Shown here piece by piece: positions 43,810-51,768 of a stretch of 64,000 nt of DNA. Source of the DNA: Pseudomonas koreensis (lineage in GTDB: Bacteria; Pseudomonadota; Gammaproteobacteria; Pseudomonadales; Pseudomonadaceae). The number at the start of each line of letters is the position of its first letter. Within the stretch, counting starts at the first letter, position 1. The stretch covers positions 264,858 to 328,857 of the forward strand of contig NZ_JAAQYM010000009.1 in assembly GCF_012986595.1 (NCBI RefSeq), written 5' to 3'. The translations under genes and the position numbers were made by a program. The notes under the pieces were generated by a model, which was not told where the DNA came from, did not search any database, and worked only from the letters and a program-made list of their open reading frames with translations.

Positions 43810-44982
43810 ATGGCTCAGCCCTACAGTGCGCGCAGTCGTGCGATCGAACCGTTCCATGTGATGGCGCTGCTGGCGCGGGCCAACGAATTGCAGGCCGAGG
43901 GTCACGACGTGATCCACCTGGAAATCGGCGAGCCGGACTTCACCACGGCCGAGCCGATCATCCGTGCCGGGCAAGCGGCGCTGACGGCGGGCAAGACCCG
44001 CTACACCGCCGCACGGGGCATTCCCGAACTGCGCGAGGCGATCTCCGGTTTTTATCAAACGCGTTATGGCCTGAACATCGATCCACGGCGGATCCTGATC
44101 ACGCCCGGCGGCTCCGGCGCCCTGTTGCTGGCCAGTGCCTTGCTGGTGGATCCCGGCAAACACTGGCTGCTGGCCGACCCGGGTTACCCGTGCAACCGGC
44201 ACTTCCTGCGTCTGGTCGAAGGCGCGGCGCAACTGGTTCCGGTCGGGCCGGAGGTGCGTTATCAACTGACTCCGGATCTGGTGGCGCGGCACTGGGACCA
44301 CGACAGCGTGGGAGCCTTGGTGGCTTCGCCGGCCAACCCGACCGGGACAATCCTGACCCGTGATGAACTGGCCGGGTTATCCACAGCGATCAAGGCGCGG
44401 CACGGGCATCTGGTGGTGGACGAGATTTATCACGGCCTGACCTATGGCACCGAGGCAGCGAGCGTGCTGGAAGTTGATGACAGCGCGTTCGTCCTCAACA
44501 GTTTCTCCAAATATTTCGGCATGACCGGTTGGCGTCTCGGCTGGCTGGTAGCGCCTGAGGCGGCCGTCGGCGAGCTGGAAAAACTCGCGCAGAACCTCTA
44601 CATCAGTGCCCCGAGCATGGCGCAGTACGCTGCGCTGGCCTGTTTCGAACCGGACACCATCGCCATTCTTGAAGAACGCCGCGCCGAGTTCGGCCGCCGC
44701 CGCGACTTCCTTCTGCCGGCGTTGCGCGAGTTGGGTTTCAACATCGCCGTGGAGCCGGAAGGGGCGTTCTATCTTTACGCTGATATCAGCCAGTTCGGCG
44801 GCGATGCCTTCGCGTTCTGCCGACATTTCCTCGAAACCGAGCACGTAGCCTTTACGCCGGGGCTGGATTTCGGTCGCTATCAGGCCGGGCACCATGTGCG
44901 TTTTGCCTACACGCAAAACCTCCCTCGCTTACAAGAAGCGGTGGAACGAATCGCCCGTGGCCTGAAGAGCTGGCAAGGCTGA
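43810..44982 (+). CDS. PLP-dependent class I/II aminotransferase
   Basis: 390 residues of the AspC/AlaA fold-type I family. The PLP lysine is in NSFSKYFGMTGWRLGW, with YTAARGIPELREAI near the N terminus, NPTGTILTRDEL, and the carboxylate-binding Arg in HHVRFAYTQN. The substrate cannot be told from sequence alone. AAGGAAAA precedes the ATG. Its stop overlaps the sfsA start (TGATG). Confidence 0.88.
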   Translation: MAQPYSARSRAIEPFHVMALLARANELQAEGHDVIHLEIGEPDFTTAEPIIRAGQAALTAGKTRYTAARGIPELREAISGFYQTRYGLNIDPRRILITPGGSGALLLASALLVDPGKHWLLADPGYPCNRHFLRLVEGAAQLVPVGPEVRYQLTPDLVARHWDHDSVGALVASPANPTGTILTRDELAGLSTAIKARHGHLVVDEIYHGLTYGTEAASVLEVDDSAFVLNSFSKYFGMTGWRLGWLVAPEAAVGELEKLAQNLYISAPSMAQYAALACFEPDTIAILEERRAEFGRRRDFLLPALRELGFNIAVEPEGAFYLYADISQFGGDAFAFCRHFLETEHVAFTPGLDFGRYQAGHHVRFAYTQNLPRLQEAVERIARGLKSWQG

Positions 44983-45695
44983 TGCGCTTTTATCCGGCTC
45001 TGGAAGAAGCGCGGCTGATCCGCCGCTATAAACGGTTTCTCGCTGATGTTGAAACGCTCAACGGCGAACTGTTGACCCTGCACTGCCCGAACACCGGCTC
45101 GATGCTCAATTGCCAGGTCGAGGGCGGGCAGGTGTGGTTCAGCCGCTCCAACGACCCCAAGCGCAAGCTGCCCGGGACCTGGGAAATCGGTGAAACCCCG
45201 CAGGGCCGGCTGTTTTGCGTGAACACCGGGCGCGCCAATGCGCTGGTCGAAGAAGCGTTACAGGCTGGGGTTATCAGTGAGTTGAACGGCTTCACGGCAC
45301 TTAAACGAGAAGTGGCGTATGGGCAGGAAAAGAGCCGCATCGACTTTCGCCTCGAATACCCGAGCGGCCCGGCCTACGTGGAAGTGAAAAGCGTCACCCT
45401 GGGGTTCGACGGGACAAATGTGGCGGCGTTTCCCGACGCAGTCACCCAGCGTGGCGCCAAGCATCTGCGGGAACTGGCGCATCTGGCCCGTGACGGCATT
45501 CGTGCGGTTCAGCTGTATTGCGTCAATCTCAGCGGGATCGACGCGGTGCGTCCGGCCGAGGAAATCGATGCGGCCTACGCGGATGCCCTGCGCGAGGCCG
45601 TCGCGTGCGGGGTCGAGGTGCTGGCTTACGGCGTACGGTTAAACCATGAGGAGATGGTGATCGACCGTCGACTGGACGTCTTGCTCAACGGTTAA
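44982..45695 (+). CDS. sfsA: SfsA family nuclease-like protein
   Basis: 237 residues. Contains HCPNTGSMLNC, the family signature, and the putative PD-(D/E)xK core RIDFRLEYPSGPAYVEVKSVTL. The name refers to sugar fermentation stimulation in E. coli, a phenotype of overexpression; DNA binding is known, the true role is uncertain. Coupled to the aminotransferase; overlaps the convergent Rieske gene by four bases. Confidence 0.92.
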   Translation: MRFYPALEEARLIRRYKRFLADVETLNGELLTLHCPNTGSMLNCQVEGGQVWFSRSNDPKRKLPGTWEIGETPQGRLFCVNTGRANALVEEALQAGVISELNGFTALKREVAYGQEKSRIDFRLEYPSGPAYVEVKSVTLGFDGTNVAAFPDAVTQRGAKHLRELAHLARDGIRAVQLYCVNLSGIDAVRPAEEIDAAYADALREAVACGVEVLAYGVRLNHEEMVIDRRLDVLLNG

Positions 45696-46009
45696 ACATC
45701 GATCCACAGCCCTTCGGCATCTTCGCGGCAAGGGATAGCCGTCAGTGATTGCCCGGCACAGGGGCCGGCAACACATTCGCCGTCCTCGATCAGAAACAGT
45801 GCGCCGTGGGTGGCGCACTGGATCAGGCTGTTGCTGGGGTCGAGAAACTGGTCGGGCTGCCATTCCAGGCCAACGCCGCGGTGCGGGCAACGGTTGATAT
45901 AAACATAGGCCTGACCATTGCGGCGCACGGCAAACAATTTGTTGCCGTCGATGTCGAACCCACGGCTGCCGGCCTCGGCCAGATCGGCCCCCGCGCACAA
46001 AAACTTCAT
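45692..46009 (-). CDS. Rieske [2Fe-2S] ferredoxin-like protein
   Basis: 105 residues from ATG 46009. The Rieske ligands are CPHRG (Cys41, His43) and CATHGALF (Cys, His). No other domain is present, as in NirD-like or ferredoxin subunits; the electron partner is unknown. It is convergent with sfsA and divergent from the heme operon. Confidence 0.88.
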   Translation of the reverse strand: MKFLCAGADLAEAGSRGFDIDGNKLFAVRRNGQAYVYINRCPHRGVGLEWQPDQFLDPSNSLIQCATHGALFLIEDGECVAGPCAGQSLTAIPCREDAEGLWIDV

Positions 46010-46051
46010 GGCTATCCTCAAGTGTCGGCTCGTAACGGGAAATGTCCGAGC

Positions 46052-46079
46052 TTGACGTTTAAATGCAAACAATTATCAA
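46052..46079 (+). promoter_or_regulatory. Heme operon promoter with Fur box
   Basis: TTGACG (46052-46057) and TATCAA (46074-46079), 16 bases apart. A Fur-like 19-mer (46059-46077) matches 12 of 19 consensus positions between and over the -10, in the position expected for iron repression of hmuTUV. Confidence 0.55.
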
Positions 46080-46172
46080 ATGGCCGCCTTCATTCGCCAT
46101 ACGGTGACCGATGCCTAGGATACTGGGCCCGCTGTCCCGCTGCGCGGAAAAACCTGTTCAAGGAAGCTGTGT

Positions 46173-47045
46173 ATGCGCCTGAAAACCCGCGTGGCTGTGC
46201 TGTGTGTCGGACTGCTCGCCAGCCTGCAGGTGCTGGCGGCCGATTTGCCACAACGCTGGGTCAGTGCCGGCGGGGCGCTCTCGGAGTGGGTGAGTGCCTT
46301 GGGCGGCGAATCGAAACTGGTCGGCGTCGACACCACCAGTCAGCATCCGCAATCCCTGCAAGCACTGCCGAGCATCGGTTATCAGCGCAGCCTGTCGGCA
46401 GAAGGCATTCTCAGCCTGCGCCCGGACATTCTCATCGGCACCGAAGAAATGGGGCCACCGCCGGTCATCGCTCAAGTGAAGAGCGCCAAGGTGCGGGTTG
46501 AACTGTTCTCGGCGCAACCGGATCTGCCGACGCTGGAGAAAAACGTTACGCATCTGGGGCAGTTGCTGGGGGCGCAAGCGCAGGCGACGCAGTTGTTGGA
46601 GCGTTATCAACAGCAGCTGAAGGCGCAGCAATCCCGGGTCGCCAAGTTACAGGCCCAACATGAAGCTCCCGGTGTGCTGGTGCTGATCGGGCATGCCGGT
46701 GGCAAACCGTTGATCGCCGGCAAGGACACCGCTGTCGACTGGCTGTTGCAACAGGCCGGCGGGCATAACCTGGCGACGCATACGGGTTACAAACCCTTCT
46801 CCGTGGAGTCGCTGGCCGGGCTCGATCCCGAGGTGCTGGTGTTCGCTGATCGCGCGCTGAGCGGTGAGGCGGCGAAAGCGGCGCTGTTCAAGGAAAACCC
46901 GATTCTCCAAGCAAATCGCGCAGCCAAGGCCGGACGAGTGCTGGAGCTGGATCCGACGCTGCTGGTTGGCGGGCTCGGGCCACGTTTGCCAGCGGCGGTG
47001 CAACGTCTGGCTGACGGTTTCTACCCGGCCAAGGGCAACCCATGA
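46173..47045 (+). CDS. hmuT: Heme ABC transporter, periplasmic binding protein
   Basis: 290 residues with a signal peptide (cleavage after VLA, about residue 22). Matches the hemin-binding PhuT/HmuT type (ADLPQRWVSAGGALSEWVSALG, SIGYQRSLSAEGILSLRPDIL). A Fur-like box lies about 100 bases upstream. Overlaps hmuU by ATGA. The tyrosine heme ligand is probably in the IGYQRSL segment, as inferred from the family. Confidence 0.92.
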   Translation: MRLKTRVAVLCVGLLASLQVLAADLPQRWVSAGGALSEWVSALGGESKLVGVDTTSQHPQSLQALPSIGYQRSLSAEGILSLRPDILIGTEEMGPPPVIAQVKSAKVRVELFSAQPDLPTLEKNVTHLGQLLGAQAQATQLLERYQQQLKAQQSRVAKLQAQHEAPGVLVLIGHAGGKPLIAGKDTAVDWLLQQAGGHNLATHTGYKPFSVESLAGLDPEVLVFADRALSGEAAKAALFKENPILQANRAAKAGRVLELDPTLLVGGLGPRLPAAVQRLADGFYPAKGNP

Positions 47046-48079
47046 CCCCATTGGTCAAACCGCGCAGCCTGTTCCTCGGCCTGATACTGCTGTGTCTGCT
47101 GGCCATCTGGCTGTCACTGGCGCTGGGGCCGGTCAGCCTGCCGCTGTTCGATACCTTGCGCGCTGCATTACGCATGCTCGGCTTGCCGCTGGCGCCGGAC
47201 GGCCTGGAGCAGGCTGAGCTGATCCTCGGGCAGATTCGCTTGCCCCGCACCTTGCTCGGGCTGGCGGTCGGCGGCGTGCTGGCGCTGTCCGGTGTGGCGA
47301 TGCAGGGCTTGTTTCGCAATCCGTTGGCCGACCCCGGGTTGGTCGGGGTGTCCAGCGGTGCGGCGTTGGGCGCGGCGGTAGCGATTGTCGGTGGCTCATT
47401 GTTTGGCGGTTTGCCGGAGTGGTTCGGGCCGTATCTGTTGTCGGCGTGTGCGTTTCTCGGTGGGCTCGGGGTGACCGCGCTGGTTTATCGGCTCGGCCGC
47501 CGCAACGGTCAGACTAATGTGGCGACCATGCTGCTGGCGGGGATTGCCCTGACGGCGCTGGCAAGCTCGGCGGTGGGGCTGTTCACCTATCTGGCGGATG
47601 ACGCGACCCTGCGCACGCTGACGTTCTGGAACCTCGGTAGCCTCAATGGCGCCAGTTACGCGCGGCTCTGGCCGTTGCTGATCATCAGCACCGGTGTGGC
47701 ACTGTGGTTGCCGCGTCGCGCCAAGGCCTTGAATGCCTTGTTGCTAGGTGAGTCCGAAGCGGGGCACTTGGGTCTTGATGTCGAGCGACTCAAGCGAGAG
47801 TTGGTGTTTTGCACGGCGCTGGGTGTCGGTGCGGCCGTGGCGGCCGCGGGGATGATCGGCTTCGTCGGGCTGGTGGTGCCGCACCTGGTGCGCTTGCTGG
47901 CCGGGCCGGATCATCGCGTGCTGCTGCCGGCCTCGGTATTGGCCGGGGCCAGTCTGTTGTTACTGGCGGATCTGGTTGCGCGGCTCGCGTTGGCGCCGGC
48001 GGAGTTGCCGATCGGTATTGTCACTGCGTTTATCGGTGCGCCGTTCTTCCTTTACTTGCTATTGCGAGGACGTGCCTGA
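47042..48079 (+). CDS. hmuU: Heme ABC transporter, permease
   Basis: 345 residues of the FecCD/BtuC family with about ten helices. LPRTLLGLAVGGVLALSGVAMQGLFRNPLADPGLVGVSSGA is the classical N-terminal block, and GMIGFVGLVVPHLVRLL the C-terminal one. TGATG overlap with hmuV. Confidence 0.94.
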   Translation: MTPLVKPRSLFLGLILLCLLAIWLSLALGPVSLPLFDTLRAALRMLGLPLAPDGLEQAELILGQIRLPRTLLGLAVGGVLALSGVAMQGLFRNPLADPGLVGVSSGAALGAAVAIVGGSLFGGLPEWFGPYLLSACAFLGGLGVTALVYRLGRRNGQTNVATMLLAGIALTALASSAVGLFTYLADDATLRTLTFWNLGSLNGASYARLWPLLIISTGVALWLPRRAKALNALLLGESEAGHLGLDVERLKRELVFCTALGVGAAVAAAGMIGFVGLVVPHLVRLLAGPDHRVLLPASVLAGASLLLLADLVARLALAPAELPIGIVTAFIGAPFFLYLLLRGRA

Positions 48080-48846
48080 TGCTGCGTGCGCACAATCTGC
48101 ACGTCCGTCGCGGGCGCGAAACAGTGCTCAGCGAAGTCACCCTGCACCTTGAACCGGGTGAAGTGCTGGGTGTGCTCGGGCCGAACGGTGCCGGTAAAAG
48201 CACACTGCTCGGCGCACTGTGCGGAGAGCTGGCGGCCAGTGAAGGCGAGGTTTCGCTGGAGGGTCAGGCCTTGAGCCACTGGGCGGGCACGCAGCGCGCT
48301 CAGCGTCTGGCGGTATTGCCGCAGGTGTCGACGCTGGACTTTGCCTTTCGCGTCGAAGAAGTGGTCGGCATGGGCCGCTTGCCTTACCAGAGCGGTCGGG
48401 TGCGAGATGACGAGATTGTCGCGGCAGCCCTGAATGCCGCGGATGCCGGGCATCTGAGCGGTCGCAGTTATCTGGCGTTGTCGGGCGGCGAGCGTCAGCG
48501 CGTGCATCTGGCGCGGGTGCTGGCTCAGTTGTGGCCGGGGCAGGCCGGGCAAACCCTGCTGCTGGACGAACCGACGTCGATGCTCGATCCGCTGCATCAA
48601 CACACGACGCTGCAAGCGGTGCGCGCATTTGCCGACCGCGGCGCGGCAGTGCTGGTCATCCTGCATGATCTGAATCTGGCGGCGCGCTATTGTGATCGTG
48701 TGCTGTTGCTTGCAGGCGGACGCCCGGTGGCGCTAGATACACCGCAGCAGGTATTGCGACCGGATACGCTCAAAGCCGTGTTCGGTCTTGAAGTCTTGGT
48801 GCAGCCGCACCCGGAGCGTGGGCATCCGCTGATCATCGCCCGCTGA
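48079..48846 (+). CDS. hmuV: Heme ABC transporter, ATPase
   Basis: 255 residues. Walker A is GPNGAGKSTLL, the signature ALSGGERQRVHLARVLAQ, Walker B LLLDEPTSMLD, followed by the H-loop VILHDLNLAA. This is the classical heme importer ATPase. Start chosen at ATG 48079, overlapping hmuU. Frame open further upstream inside hmuU is meaningless. Confidence 0.95.
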   Translation: MLRAHNLHVRRGRETVLSEVTLHLEPGEVLGVLGPNGAGKSTLLGALCGELAASEGEVSLEGQALSHWAGTQRAQRLAVLPQVSTLDFAFRVEEVVGMGRLPYQSGRVRDDEIVAAALNAADAGHLSGRSYLALSGGERQRVHLARVLAQLWPGQAGQTLLLDEPTSMLDPLHQHTTLQAVRAFADRGAAVLVILHDLNLAARYCDRVLLLAGGRPVALDTPQQVLRPDTLKAVFGLEVLVQPHPERGHPLIIAR

Positions 48847-48865
48847 TTCTCATCGAGGTGATGGC

Positions 48866-49720
48866 ATGCGTTGGATGTGGCTATTGATCGTGTGGTTGCT
48901 GGCGGGGTGTCAGCATGTTGCCGCGCCGCCGCCGCCGATCAGCGGCGAGATTCGCGATCTGCGCAGCGGTCAGGTGCTGACGGCGCAGGAACTGCTGACG
49001 CGTCTGGCCAAGCCGCAACAGCTGATCATTGGCGAGCAACATGACAACGCCGATCACCACGCCGCGCAGTTGTGGCTGTTGCAGGCGCTCGGTGAACAGC
49101 GGCCCCAGGGCAGCCTGCTGCTGGAAATGCTCACGCCAGATCAACAGTCGAAAGTTGATCAAGTTCGTCACGCGACAGCGCCGCCCACTGATCTTGCCGG
49201 CGCCTTGGCCTGGCAGGACGGTTGGGACTGGAATCTCTATGGCCCGATCGTTCGGTTCGCCCTCACGCAACCGTATCCGCTGTTGGCGGCCAATCTGGAT
49301 AACAGCGAAATTCGCGCGTTTTATCGTCAGCCGCCAGATTTGAGCGGTGCGCGCAGCAATGCGGCCTCGGTGCAGGCCACCCTGCTGGAGCAGATCAGCG
49401 ACTCACACTGCGGCTTGCTGCCCACATCGCAGATGCCGGCGATGCTCGCCGTTCAGCAGCAACGTGATCGGCGCATGGCTCAGCGGTTGCAGGCAGCGCC
49501 CACGCCAGCCGTGTTGTTGGCGGGGGCCTGGCATGCGCGCAAGGATGTTGGCGTGCCGCTGCATGTTCTGGATTTGGGCGCTGCTCAGGCGCCGACGGTG
49601 CTGCTGTTGGCCGAGCAGGGGAGCGAAGTCAGCGCAGCGATGGCTGATTACGTCTGGTACACCCCGGCAACACCCAAGCAGGATTACTGCGCGCAGATGC
49701 GCAAACAGTTCGGCCAATGA
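48866..49720 (+). CDS. ChaN-type heme-binding lipoprotein (PhuW position)
   Basis: 284 residues with a lipoprotein signal (lipobox LLAGC, Cys16). ChaN-family segments: LIIGEQHDNADHHAAQ, LLLEML, WDWNLYGPIVRFAL, VLLAGAWHARKDVGVPLHV. ChaN of Campylobacter binds two hemes. Position after hmuV corresponds to PhuW in P. aeruginosa, so it probably helps heme or iron delivery in the outer membrane or periplasm. Confidence 0.88.
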   Translation: MRWMWLLIVWLLAGCQHVAAPPPPISGEIRDLRSGQVLTAQELLTRLAKPQQLIIGEQHDNADHHAAQLWLLQALGEQRPQGSLLLEMLTPDQQSKVDQVRHATAPPTDLAGALAWQDGWDWNLYGPIVRFALTQPYPLLAANLDNSEIRAFYRQPPDLSGARSNAASVQATLLEQISDSHCGLLPTSQMPAMLAVQQQRDRRMAQRLQAAPTPAVLLAGAWHARKDVGVPLHVLDLGAAQAPTVLLLAEQGSEVSAAMADYVWYTPATPKQDYCAQMRKQFGQ

Positions 49721-49733
49721 CTTTTCCACAGGC

Positions 49734-49760
49734 AAAAAAAGACCCGGTAAAAACCGGGTC
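49734..49760 (-). terminator. Terminator of prrF
   Basis: GACCCGGT-TTTT-ACCGGGTC and a minus-strand T run of seven. The T run is on the minus strand only, so it serves prrF, not the upstream ChaN gene. Confidence 0.92.
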
Positions 49761-49847
49761 AAATAACCGTGATTAGCCTGATGAGGAGATAATCTGAGAG
49801 TCCGAACCAAGGGCTTTTCAGAATATCGACTGATCTCGCGACCAGTT
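49734..49847 (-). ncRNA. prrF: Iron-regulated small RNA PrrF
   Basis: The minus strand from about 49847 to 49734 reads ACTGGTCGCGAGATCAG near the 5' end. It then carries the PrrF core, complementary to 49769-49800 on the plus strand (reading CTCTCAGATTATCTCC then TCATCAGGCTAATCAC), known to pair with iron-protein mRNAs, and ends with terminator GACCCGGT-loop-ACCGGGTC plus seven T. TTGACT (49876-49881) and TATGAT (49854-49859), 16 bases apart, form its promoter, overlapped by a Fur box. It is in the P. aeruginosa prrF position, between the heme operon and cbpA, but as a single copy. Confidence 0.92.
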
Positions 49848-49853
49848 GTGATA

Positions 49854-49881
49854 ATCATAGCGATTCTCATTATCGAGTCAA
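49854..49881 (-). promoter_or_regulatory. Fur-repressed promoter of prrF
   Basis: TTGACT-N16-TATGAT on the minus strand. A Fur 19-mer with 15 of 19 consensus matches (49856-49874) overlaps the -10 box, so iron-loaded Fur would block transcription. Confidence 0.85.
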
Positions 49882-49952
49882 CCACTGTTTTTGCATTTGC
49901 TTGATTTAGTCATGCCGACGGTCGCAGCGCCCCGGAAACACGGGGCCTGGCG

Positions 49953-50747
49953 CTAACCTTTGAGTGCGCTCAGCTGGGTGATCTGCTGGTTGAGCTGGCC
50001 GATCCGGCGCGCCATGCTCTCAATCAGGCTGTGAGCGATTTTCGGATTGTTGCGCGTCATGCTCAAAAACTGATCGCCGGGAATCAGCATCACCGTGCTG
50101 GGCTCGCGAGCGATGACCGTGGCATTGCGCGGCTCACCGGTGAACACCGCCATGGCACCGAAAATCTCGTCTTTGGGCACGTCGCCGACCTTGTGCCCGT
50201 CAACAAATGCTTCGGCATGCCCATCGATGATCACAAAGACGTGATCGGCCACATCGCCCTGCTGGATCAACACCTCACCGCTCTCGACCCGCTTGAAGCC
50301 ATTAGTGCTGCGAAACTCCCGCGGCTTCAGCTCAGCCACCGCGTGGGCCAGCATTGCCATCTGCCCCAGCAGGTACTCCAGCAGTTGCTCGGCCCGTTCG
50401 GGTCCGGCAAACACATGTTGCAGCAGTTCAGCGCGCCTAAAAGGCAGCAATCGCAATGGCCCGTCACTGCACAGACGGCAGTCGGCCCAGGCTTGACCTT
50501 GCTGCAGACCGATCAAGTCGCCTTCCTGCCAATAAAAAACCGCGCGGCCTCCGAGGCAGCCGTTGATCACGCCTTCTGTCAGCAGAAACAACTGATCGGC
50601 AGGTAATTGTTGCAGCAGATCGTCAGTGGTTTGCAGCTCCAGCGCCGGTCCGCTCGGCGTAAGCCCTTCGAGCCAGCGACCAGGCAAGCTCTGTAAACGA
50701 TTGATCAGTGCATCGACCGGTGCCGACTGTTCCCCAAGCAAATACAT
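49953..50747 (-). CDS. cbpA: Cyclic nucleotide-binding protein CbpA
   Basis: 264 residues. A C-terminal cyclic nucleotide domain with the phosphate-binding loop written GAMAVFTGEPRNATVIA is preceded by a less conserved domain that resembles a second, degenerate one. In P. aeruginosa CbpA binds cAMP, localises to the pole and is controlled by Vfr. Here a TfoX-type gene lies 16 bases upstream, so the two are probably co-transcribed. Confidence 0.85.
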   Translation of the reverse strand: MYLLGEQSAPVDALINRLQSLPGRWLEGLTPSGPALELQTTDDLLQQLPADQLFLLTEGVINGCLGGRAVFYWQEGDLIGLQQGQAWADCRLCSDGPLRLLPFRRAELLQHVFAGPERAEQLLEYLLGQMAMLAHAVAELKPREFRSTNGFKRVESGEVLIQQGDVADHVFVIIDGHAEAFVDGHKVGDVPKDEIFGAMAVFTGEPRNATVIAREPSTVMLIPGDQFLSMTRNNPKIAHSLIESMARRIGQLNQQITQLSALKG

Positions 50748-50763
50748 GGCCGTCAGCGCCCGT

Positions 50764-51039
50764 TCAATTCTTGTGCCGCGCGGAAATGGCCTCGAGCTGC
50801 TTGTTCAAGGCGTCTTTGCGTTCGGCCGGGATGTCGTTCCAATGCACATCCATCAGCGCCCCTTCGATCGCATACAGCAACACCTTCGATGCGCGAAACC
50901 CACGGGTACGCACCGCCCGATAGGCGTCCACCGCCCCAAGGCGACGCAAGTCCGAGGCGCTGTGGATGCCCACGGCATGCAGCCACTGCGCCGACGTCTT
51001 GCCAAGATTCTTCAAGTGTTGCAGTTCATCATTCATCAA
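50764..51039 (-). CDS. TfoX C-terminal domain protein
   Basis: 91 residues corresponding to the C-terminal half of TfoX/Sxy (LQHLKNLGKTSAQWLHAVGIHS, LRRLGAVDAYRAVR), a helix-hairpin-helix-like domain. Full TfoX controls competence; a lone C-terminal domain is common in Pseudomonas and has no defined role. The ATGATGAA start gives a second ATG one codon later. Confidence 0.85.
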   Translation of the reverse strand: MMNDELQHLKNLGKTSAQWLHAVGIHSASDLRRLGAVDAYRAVRTRGFRASKVLLYAIEGALMDVHWNDIPAERKDALNKQLEAISARHKN

Positions 51040-51212
51040 GCCTCCTTGCGACGGCCGAATGGTGCGTGGGCGAGCTTCTCAGGAGTGTAGCCATCAGTAG
51101 GAAAAGCGTGGTTGTTTGGTCGGATTAGACGCAAATGCTTCTAAGAAAAGGGCGGTGTAGGAGGGGGCGAAAGGTCTGCGGACGCAGGTAGACGGGGAGA
51201 GTTGCCAATAAA

Positions 51213-51300
51213 TGTGGGAGCGAGCCTGCTCGCGAAAGCGGTTCAACTCTCACATTCATGTCGACTGACACTGCGTATTCGCGAGCAGGCTCGCTCCCAC
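51213..51300. repeat. REP inverted pair (GGGAGCGAGCCTGCTCGCGA type)
   Basis: Facing copies of tgtgggagcgagcctgctcgcga, between the pentapeptide gene stop and the TfoX-type gene start. Confidence 0.85.
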
Positions 51301-51332
51301 CGGGCGGGTGTCGTGTCGGAGAAACGGGTGTA

Positions 51333-51677
51333 TCAGCGGGTGCGATAACGCAAGCGGGTACCAAAATTCATCGACATCAGGATTTCGTCGGCACTCAGTT
51401 CCGGCGGGAAGTACGCTCCGGAAATCTGTGCGTGGGCCAGGCTTGCGCCTTCCAGTGATGAATTTCGGAAATCAATGCCGCGCAAATCGGCGGAACGGAA
51501 GTACGCGTCCCGGAAATCCACGCCATCGGCATTCAGTTCACGCAGGTCGAGACCGCGGAAATCGCCGCCGACCATGTCGATCGGGCTGTCTTTCGGGCGT
51601 TCCTTGTTGAAGCCTGCGATGTCGTCTTTGTGCAGCAAGGCATAAAGCGGGGTGTCGAGAAGTTTCGGCTGGCTCAT
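51333..51677 (-). CDS. Pentapeptide repeat protein
   Basis: 114 residues. After a 35-residue lead, A(D/N)LxX-type five-residue repeats run from about residue 38 to 88 (FRGLDLRELNADGVDFRDAYF, RSADLRGIDFRNSSLEGASLA), enough for two to three coils of a right-handed beta-helix. Shorter than the Qnr-type gyrase protectors. No signal peptide. Function unknown. Confidence 0.88.
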   Translation of the reverse strand: MSQPKLLDTPLYALLHKDDIAGFNKERPKDSPIDMVGGDFRGLDLRELNADGVDFRDAYFRSADLRGIDFRNSSLEGASLAHAQISGAYFPPELSADEILMSMNFGTRLRYRTR

Positions 51678-51768
51678 GTCACATCACCTGTTGGTTTTAT
51701 GACGCCAGTATAGTGCCACTATTTGACGGCCGTGAAGCTAGCGAGGGCTTCACGGCCGAAATAGTTTC

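Noticed and set aside
49928..49946. GCCCCG hairpin after cbpA as a terminator
   Set aside because: No T run follows on the minus strand, so I do not call it.
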